From contig JAYKKI010000088.1 in assembly GCA_039881145.1 (NCBI GenBank), positions 124,001 to 188,000 of the forward strand: a DNA stretch of 64,000 nt, written 5' to 3'. Source of the DNA: Druceiella hillmani (lineage: Eukaryota; Arthropoda; Insecta; Lepidoptera; Hepialidae). The notes under the pieces were generated by a model. That model did not search any database. It had not been told where the DNA came from and saw only the letters and a list, made by a program, of their open reading frames with translations. This document shows, in pieces, positions 50,801 through 59,700 of this stretch; position 1 is the first letter of the stretch; each line of letters starts with the position of its first letter. Made by a program: the position numbers and the translations under genes.

Positions 50801-53710
50801 CTAGTTTGAATCTAACTAATGAGATTAGGATAAGAGAGAGATAAGCTTAAAATACTGCACATTAATGAAAAAAGTTTTGTAACATGAATATATTTTCCTG
50901 TAATAATAAAGATAGAATATACTGCTAGTTTGAATCTAACTAATGAGATTAGGATAAGAGAGAGATAAGCTTCAGATACTGCACATTAATGAAAAAAGTT
51001 TTGTAACATGAATATATTTTCCTGTAATAATAAAGATAGAATATACTGCTAGTTTGAATCTAACTAATGAGATTAGGATAAGAGAGAGATAAGCTTCAGA
51101 TACTGCACATTAATGAAAAAAGTTTTGTAACATGAATATATTTTCCTGTAATAATAAAGATAGAATATACAACTAGTTTGAATCCAACTAACGAGATTAG
51201 GATAAGAGAGGGGTAAGCTTCAGATACTACACATTAATGAAAAAAGTTTTTTAACATGAATATTATTTCCTGAAATATTAAGGAAAGAATATACGGTTAG
51301 TATGAATCCAACTAGCTCGCTAGTATTAGGATATAAAACACAAATTTGGTTTCAGGGAACGTGAGCGGGAGAAGGAACGCGAACGGGAGCGCGAGCGAGA
51401 ACGTGAGAGAGAACGAGAGAGGGAGAGAGAGAAAGAGCGGGAAAGGGAAAGGGAACGTGAGAGGTAAGTGGATGAAAACTTTTCTACACCAACGATAACA
51501 TTACATATGTAAAAAAAGTGTTGCGTATACAGACATGTTTTGTTTTCACATTGCGTTAAAATGCATGTTGTGCTAGTAAAAAGCACCAATGGTAATTTTT
51601 TCAATGTCACATTCTTAATTTCTGAAGGTTGTGAACATGCTGAAAAATCCTGATGGCTTCGTTCATTAGCTTTTTCCATTCAGCCCTGTCCTTTACTTTC
51701 CTAATAGTAGATGTGATTGGTAGGCCTGTGAGCGTAGTGATCTGGTCATTTCATCTGGTAGGAATTCTATTGCAGGATCGTTTACCAATGACTTTTCCGA
51801 TAACCATTAGCCTTCTTAAGTTATCTGGTTCCCTGCGTGCAATGTGACCAAAGTAGCTGAGGATTCTTTGGTAGTGGCTTTGATTCTGAGTTGTTTTTGA
51901 ATCGATATGTTTGTTCTTCTGGCCGTCCAAGGTATGCGCAGCATTCGTCTCCAATACCACATCTTGAACGTGTCTATCTTCTTGCGTTTCACCGTTTGAA
52001 TTGCCCTCGTTTCAGAGCCGTACAGAAAAATCGAGCACGTTCGGTTCTTACTATTTTCATTTTAATATTATTAGATACCTTTTTGTTTTGCCATAATCAT
52101 GTTGGTTTACTGATAGCAAATTTGGCCATATGCGTTCTTCTTCGAATTTCTCTATTGTTTTCTCTCTGGTCAGCAAGTAGCAATCCCAGATATACGAACT
52201 CGCTGACAAACTGTTAGAGAGCTCTCCTGTCTATGAAACTTTGCCAGCCTTATCTATAATCATGTCCTTCGTTTGGGCTCTGTTGACCGAGAGTCTGACC
52301 TGCTCGTTCTCATACGCAACTCTTGAACAAGTCAGCTAGTTTCTTTCTCTGGCAAAGATAGTGATGTCATCCACATATCTTAAATTGCTAATTTTAGTGC
52401 GACTTACTGAAATACCACCCTCCCATTCTTCCAAGGCGCTCCACATTATGAATTCGCCATATATATTATAAAGAATAGGAGATAGGATACATCCCCGCCG
52501 TACACCTTTTCCAGGCTTAAACGGTGGAGATAGTACATCGTTTACTCTTATAATAATTTAGTTGTAATGGTAATTTAGTTATAGAATTTCTAATTTCAAT
52601 CTTTTTAGATTGTTATTATTTTATAATTTAAATAACATTCTCTTTGAGGGTGCTAGTTTTATTAACGTTTAGAGTTGTTTTTATGTTACATGATTGGGGT
52701 GTAGGACTCTGCACTCAACTAAAGAAGAAATAAACTGTTAATTTATTAAGTTGGCTGTTAATTTATTAATGCTGAGAATAGCACAAATAAATTAGCCAGA
52801 AATAATAACATAAAAAAGCAATTGAAACAAAATTCAGTTATGGTCACTTTTTTACCTGGACGAAACTAGACAGTTAGCTAGTTTATGCGTAAACAGTCAT
52901 ATAATTATTTATTTAAGTTATAACAACCGAATTTAAATAAAGTAATTATTACTTATGTTTTTAAGAAAATAATATGAAAAAACTTATTAAAAACGTGATG
53001 CTGACGCCTCGACAATAAATGTGGCAATGTGTCAGGTGGTCTGTTAGTGCACAGCTGTCTTTATACTAATCACCTGCCCAGTTAGTCCCATTGCCTGTGC
53101 ACATTACTGTGGGTATGTTTAAAAAAGTATGATTAGACTTAAGAATATATTGCTAGAATGTAGTGATTTCCAAGAATAGTACAGTTGTATAATTTCTTTG
53201 CGAATTTCAAAGTTGTTGAAAGGTTATTTTGCGGTCAGCAAAAGCAGTAGATATAAAGAAAGAAGTGGTTACATTATTTTATTTTCTTGAAAGTAAACAG
53301 AATTACAATTATTTTAAAAATAAAAATAATTTTTTCTTGTGCGGAAGTTATACTTCAAGAGAGTAATTATATTGACTCTTTATATACGGTATGTGATTAT
53401 TTCTGACCACGTCACTTCAAACATATCTTTTCTAAAAATAACATTTGTTTAAAATTTAAAAATCATTAACTTGAAGATACTTCTGCATAAATATACAAAT
53501 GAAAGTTACGCAAATGAAAAGGACGGGTGTTTTGTGTGGTAACAGGATGACCAAAATAGTACGATTTAATTGAAAAGTAAAGTGTATAGGATAGTATGAG
53601 GATGCTTTTAATTTTCCGTTTGTGGTGACGCCATGCTATGGACATAGCTTAAAAAAAATATGGTCAACCCAAATTAATTGTGGCAATTACTTTATATATA
53701 TATATATATA

Positions 53711-53792
<82 letters not shown>

Positions 53793-56700
53793 AATACGTG
53801 ACGTAAAATATGTAGGAAGACATTTTGAAAAAATAATATTATTTTAAATTGGAGTTTATACCTTAAATAATTAAATGGATTTTTATATTTATAAACATGC
53901 TGTCTGCCCAAGTTTACCCAAGCAAAAAATGAACCATAATTGCATTTTGTTCTAATTGCTTTGTTATAAAATAAATATAGACTGTTAGTTGAGCATTTGT
54001 TAATTCGTCGTTAATAAATAAGTTCAATTTTATAATATGAAAAGACGTCAAACCATCTATAATAATTAGCCATATTTATTTGGGAACTTTTTGTAAATTC
54101 ATTGTCATTCAAACATTATTTTGGTGTAGCTATAAAGGTTTAATTTCTTTAACTCACAATTACTTCGAAGGTCCAATTTTATAGCAAAAAACAGGTCAAA
54201 ATACAGTCAGTGAAGACAATATAATAAACAAATCATAGAGAAGAAATAAAACTTTTTATACTTAAAACTTTATTTTTTGCTTCTTTCAAATTACTAAGTT
54301 TCCAATGTAACCAATAATAATTAAGATTATGAAAGTTAAATTCAGATGAGTGGACTCTGGTACCTATAGCTTGTATCGAGAAATAATTGTTGGTCTGATA
54401 AAATGATCGTTAAAATAGCGCAAACAGTTTGGTGGAGTTTGCGTGCGCTTATTGCGTGATTGAAGTGTGCTTTGGACGCTATGGTGTTCGTTATTTTGAG
54501 ACTGCACCCCTTTATAAGAACCCGACATGAAATTTATGGGTGAGATTAAAAATAATTATTTTCATACTTTCATGTTTTATATACCGTTCTAATAAGTTTT
54601 GATTTTAAATCTGTATAAAAATTTTACCATCGTCCATTATAATATATGTATACATCGCCAGTATTATTCCATAATATATTCTAACATGTGACTTAAAAGA
54701 TATTTTTAGACTGTTTGCAATGTTACATCGCAGAGAGAAAGAGAAGGAGTCGCAGGCAGCTAAATCGAGCACTTCACGCCAGGACTCGAAGAAGGAAAAA
54801 GAAATGGACGAGGAAGCGCGAGACAGAAAGAGGCAAGAGAAGAAGGCCAGAGAGAAGGAGGCTGCTTATCAGGAAAGGTTAGTTAATCATTTACTGAAAT
54901 CTCTTTGTCTTGTATATTTGATTTCTTTGCAAATGCTCATGTTCCGTCTTTACTAGGGTCTGTAGTGAAAAAAAAGCCCTTGTAACTTATATCTGGCCAT
55001 TTACCACAAATTAACAGTTTTATATCTATATGATAGGAGAATGGCAAAAACGGGCCTGGTGTTATAGAAAAAGAAATACTTTTAAAAAAAGCTGTTACGT
55101 TTAAATAATACATGTCAATTATGTCATTGATATCAAAAAATAGGAAAAAGTAGAATAAAACTTTTAAGAGTTTATTTTTTTTCATTTTCTTTGTATAAAT
55201 GTGCCATTTCTATTCTTGTAACACCTGGGCCCAACACTATATGGGCTTTTGGCGGGCTCCTTTCAAAGTTATGTGCAAATTATTCCCCCTCCAATTATCC
55301 GATTATGAGTTTGAATAATTTGAAAAAATCCTTATTTTATTAGAATTTTCAATTAAGTTTTATTTTGGTTAATTTTCATTAATAATTTAAAAGAATTTTA
55401 ACTGCTATTGAAACCTGCTTTGCATAGGTTTTATCATGAACTGAAAACAGTTGGGAATTAAAAATCTAGCATATATATTGCAGGGTAAAAAGTAGCCTAT
55501 ATGTTAATTAAAATCATGAGCTATGTTTTTACCAAGTTTTTTGAAAACCTGTAAGCTGGTGACTGACTAACAAACATCCGAACTTTTCATGATACAAGTA
55601 ATCCATGCAAGCTAAGACAGGTACAGCCTATGTGTTACTTCTCTACACAAGTTTTACGCATACTAAATTTACAAACTGACAAACAAACTTAACGTAATAT
55701 ATAATATTAGTGGGGTTTATACAATATACCAAGTGTTATGTCGTATTTAATATACTCCAATTCTCAGATTGAGAAGCTGGGAAACACGAGAGCGTCGTCG
55801 CGCCAAGGAGTACGAAAGGGAGAAGGAGAAGGAACGGTGCCGCGAAGAAGAAAGGGAGCGAGAGGCCAAGCGGCTTAAGGAGTTCTTAGAGGATTACGAC
55901 GACGAGAGGGACGACGTGAAATATTACAAGTTAGTATGCAATGAGTATTTTCAGTTACTTGCCCAAGTTTTGACATGAGAGAGAAATGGAACAGAGGAGT
56001 GAAAGTGAAATACGGAAGTGTTTGAAAAATTACATAATGTAACTTTAAATACAAAGAACTGTTAAAACGATTCCATGAAAGAAGACAGTTGTAAATTTAA
56101 CATCAGGATGTTTGCAAAGATAATAGAGTTGAAAATATGACTTGTCAAATATAACATACAATGCAGACGCACAACTTTTGTAGGTGGTGAATTGGCTTTT
56201 GTTAAATTTCCATCGATTCGCCAATTTTCCATCGACTCAATGCATAAGTCAAGAAGCATGCACTGCCATCTAAATGTCTTCGTTAACTGATAACGTTCAG
56301 ATCATGGAGTCAATCAAAGTGGTTTTAAATTTTTTGTAGGACTGATTTTTAGGGTTCCATAGTCAAATGACAAAAACGGAACTCTTATAAATTCATCCTC
56401 TTTGTCTGTCTATCTATCTGTCTGTCCGTTTGTTTGTATATCTCGGCTATTTTACGCAGAGACTATTGGCAGGCACTATATAAATGAAATTTAGATGGTA
56501 GGTGTCTTCTATCTAAAAAAATAATATAAAGGTTGGCACTCCATAAACGTAACTGATAAAAAAATCTGGCGCATATAGGGTATCTTTAGATAGGTCTTAA
56601 AAAATTATATAGGGGTCCCAAAATAACTTTATTTTAGTCATAGGCTGGTGAGATATGCGTTTCTACAGTCTTAAAAATTGTCACGTCTCCCCCCCCAATC

Positions 56701-59700
56701 CCCCACCGGCCTTTAACTTTCAACAAAAATTGACTCGAATAAGATATGCTGTGTAGTTTTTGAGATGTAGAATATTTTCGGTACCGACCACTGCAATAAA
56801 CTTGCTTTACACAGTGTCTGAGAAAAACAAACTTACAAGTTTAATATTGTTTGGTGCTACGGAACCCTTTGTGAATGAGTCCGACTCGCACTTGGCCTAC
56901 TTTCTATATGTGCGTTAAAATATAGTACGTCATGTGTTTAATTTTTTCTATTTTCAGACGTCTGCGTAACGCGAAAAAGCAATTTTGAAAGCATTTACAT
57001 AATTATTGTGGTGTTTATTTATTTATTACTAAATATTATATCTATTGAAGGACAAAACCCAATGCTCAATGTGTTAAAAATATTTTAAATTAAACTTTGT
57101 ATAGTATATGTAAAATATATGATACAATACAAACATACCTATATAAACGATTTATCAATTATGTTTATATATGTAGAACCTCTCAAAAATTTAATGGCTG
57201 TTTGCATGCTTGGATTATTCGGTCAAATAATTTTGTTGAATTTCGAGCATGGTAGCAAACCATAGAATCATTTTTTTTTAAATCCTTGATATTGTTCCAA
57301 GTTTTTATGAGAAATCTGATAATGTTCAGTGTTTGTTATAACCAATGTGTCAAAAGTTACACCGTTGATATCAAATAAATCAAGGCATGTCGGTAAAAAT
57401 ATAGGCTTATTTTTTTACACTAGACTGAAGACAATTTATTTGTACCTGAAAAAATGTTTCATTTTTTATCATATTAATGGTATTTGTGGTATATCTGAAA
57501 ACCATAGGATGTTGAAGATATTTGCAAAAATACTTTCCCAGAAAAGTGAGATTTTCTCTAGGCTTTGAAAATATTTTTTTTAGATATTTCTAGATTGCGA
57601 TAGTTTTAATATATGCATTTTATTGTGGTTCACTGATATTTATATATGGACCTGATTAACTATGCCTTTTCGCTGATCTACTTTGAAAAGGCCAGTCGTT
57701 ATTATTAAGGGGAAAGCATAGAGTATATGGAGTCTAATTGTCATATATTGTGTAATTAAGCTATCTTCAGAAATAGGGGTAATATTCGAAGTTCAACAGC
57801 AGTAAATTCTTAATTGGAAAGTATTGAAATTATTTGAAGTTAAATAACGTTTTCGTGATCTCACAACAGAGGCAAAGAACTGCAGCGCAGACTGGCAGCG
57901 CGAGTGCGAGAAGCAGATTCTGACGCCCGTGACCGTGAGAAGGAGCGTGCCGACCTAGACCGTTTAAGAGACTCCGTATTTGGAGATAGGCCACGTGACG
58001 ACTCCAGTGCACAAGCTGAATTTGAGAAGGTACTTTTTTAAAGTTTTCTTATATTGGAGCAATAGTTGGTTTATATCTTTGTAGAGCAAAACTTCTGAAT
58101 ACTTGAATTGTAATTTTGTTTGTAATTAAAAGTTGGCAAGAATGGTGTGCCATTTCACGTGTCACTCCTTAAAAAAACTTGTTGATACCAATCGAATACT
58201 AGTCTACAAAGATGCCCGCTACTCCTACGCTATGATTTTATACCAACTAAAAGCTGGCAGTAACATTTATAGCCCAAAATTAAACCTAAATTTTTTTTAA
58301 GTTATGCTCCTGAGCGTAGAACAGCACTTTATAGAAGCTCTTAATTCTGCAGATCATACAACCAAATTTTACTGAATTAACAATTATGTAAAGTTATCCA
58401 TTTGTGAAGACCATTCCCAAAAGTTGACCATCACTGTGATGGCTAAAAAAAACAGTGTGTTCACAATATTTTTTTAAATAAGTCGATGAAGAATGAGAGC
58501 TTTAAAGAAATGGGGGTATATTGTAATAATCTTTTTAAAGTACTGAATCTAATTTTAATTAAAAAAATGAGTATTAATAAATTTATTAAGTAATTTTGAA
58601 GGTCTCTAGAAAATTTGGTGACCATTGGATCAGTTGCGTTTTTCATTTGTCACAAAATTGTGGTGATTAATAAAACAATATCAATTTTTGTTAAAACTCT
58701 CAAAGTTTAATGTATGTTCGAAAATATAAAGTTAAAAAAACTGATTACAACCTTATTAGCCTCTACGATTAAGCAAATTTTCATAGAAATAATTGAATTT
58801 AAATAATTCAGAATGAAAAAAATTTTCTAAATACATATTTCTAAGTCTTAATGCTTATTTTTATAAGATAAATTTCTAAATTCTTTTTCCCAAAAAGTTT
58901 TATCAAATCTGGGCTTACATAAAATAACTCACATTTAACACCTCCCCCCCTTCCCTTCTCACCCCCCATCTGTGTAATCCAATTTGTTATAAGAGGTTAA
59001 ACAAACAACTATAAGTTCCGCCATTGGCAATTGCTAATAATGAATGCTGTCATTAAAAATAACCTGATATTCTTAAAAAATTAAACAGTATGTTAGCACT
59101 ATACAGTTAAATATGATAAATTACCCTGTCTGTCCAGTTTAACAGCTTTCTAGACTCAAAAGCTTTAATTTTATTACAATTAAATTTTTTTACAATTTAT
59201 ATACTTAAATGTAATATTATATTAATTTAAACAATATTGTTTTTTTAAATTTATGTTCTAAATAGAATGTTTTGATTGGTTCATTTAAACTATATGTCAG
59301 TTCCTGTGTGATTCACGTTTGAATTGATTTATATCTGTGTGGTACTATTGTGAAATATGATTATGTATAATAAAGGCGTTTTGTATCCATTTAATCTTAA
59401 CTAGCTTTCATTGCTATATAGTCTTGATAGATTTTTCATGTATAATTTCTTCTATATTGACAAAGGAAACACTGACGCTGTTTTAATGCCATCTATTGGT
59501 CAACTTTTTTAAGTATTGACAATATTTTTAAAGAATGAACATTGTTGCTAATGACAAAATTTAGATGTTATTTTTTCGTATGTAAATATCTTAATAACAT
59601 TGATAATATCATAAAAATATATATAATAGATAAAATGCAATATTTAAATAACGATTCGTAATTATTTACGTTATAGTATGTTTTTATTATAGTGTAACTA

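Noticed and set aside
51326..51679. 117-codon minus-strand frame with SLSRSRSRS repeats, resembling an SR protein
   Set aside because: It is the antisense of RBM25 exon 8, whose GA-rich ER codons read as Ser/Leu/Arg on the other strand.
53687..53911. Open frame of alternating Ile and Tyr
   Set aside because: It is a translation of the TA microsatellite.
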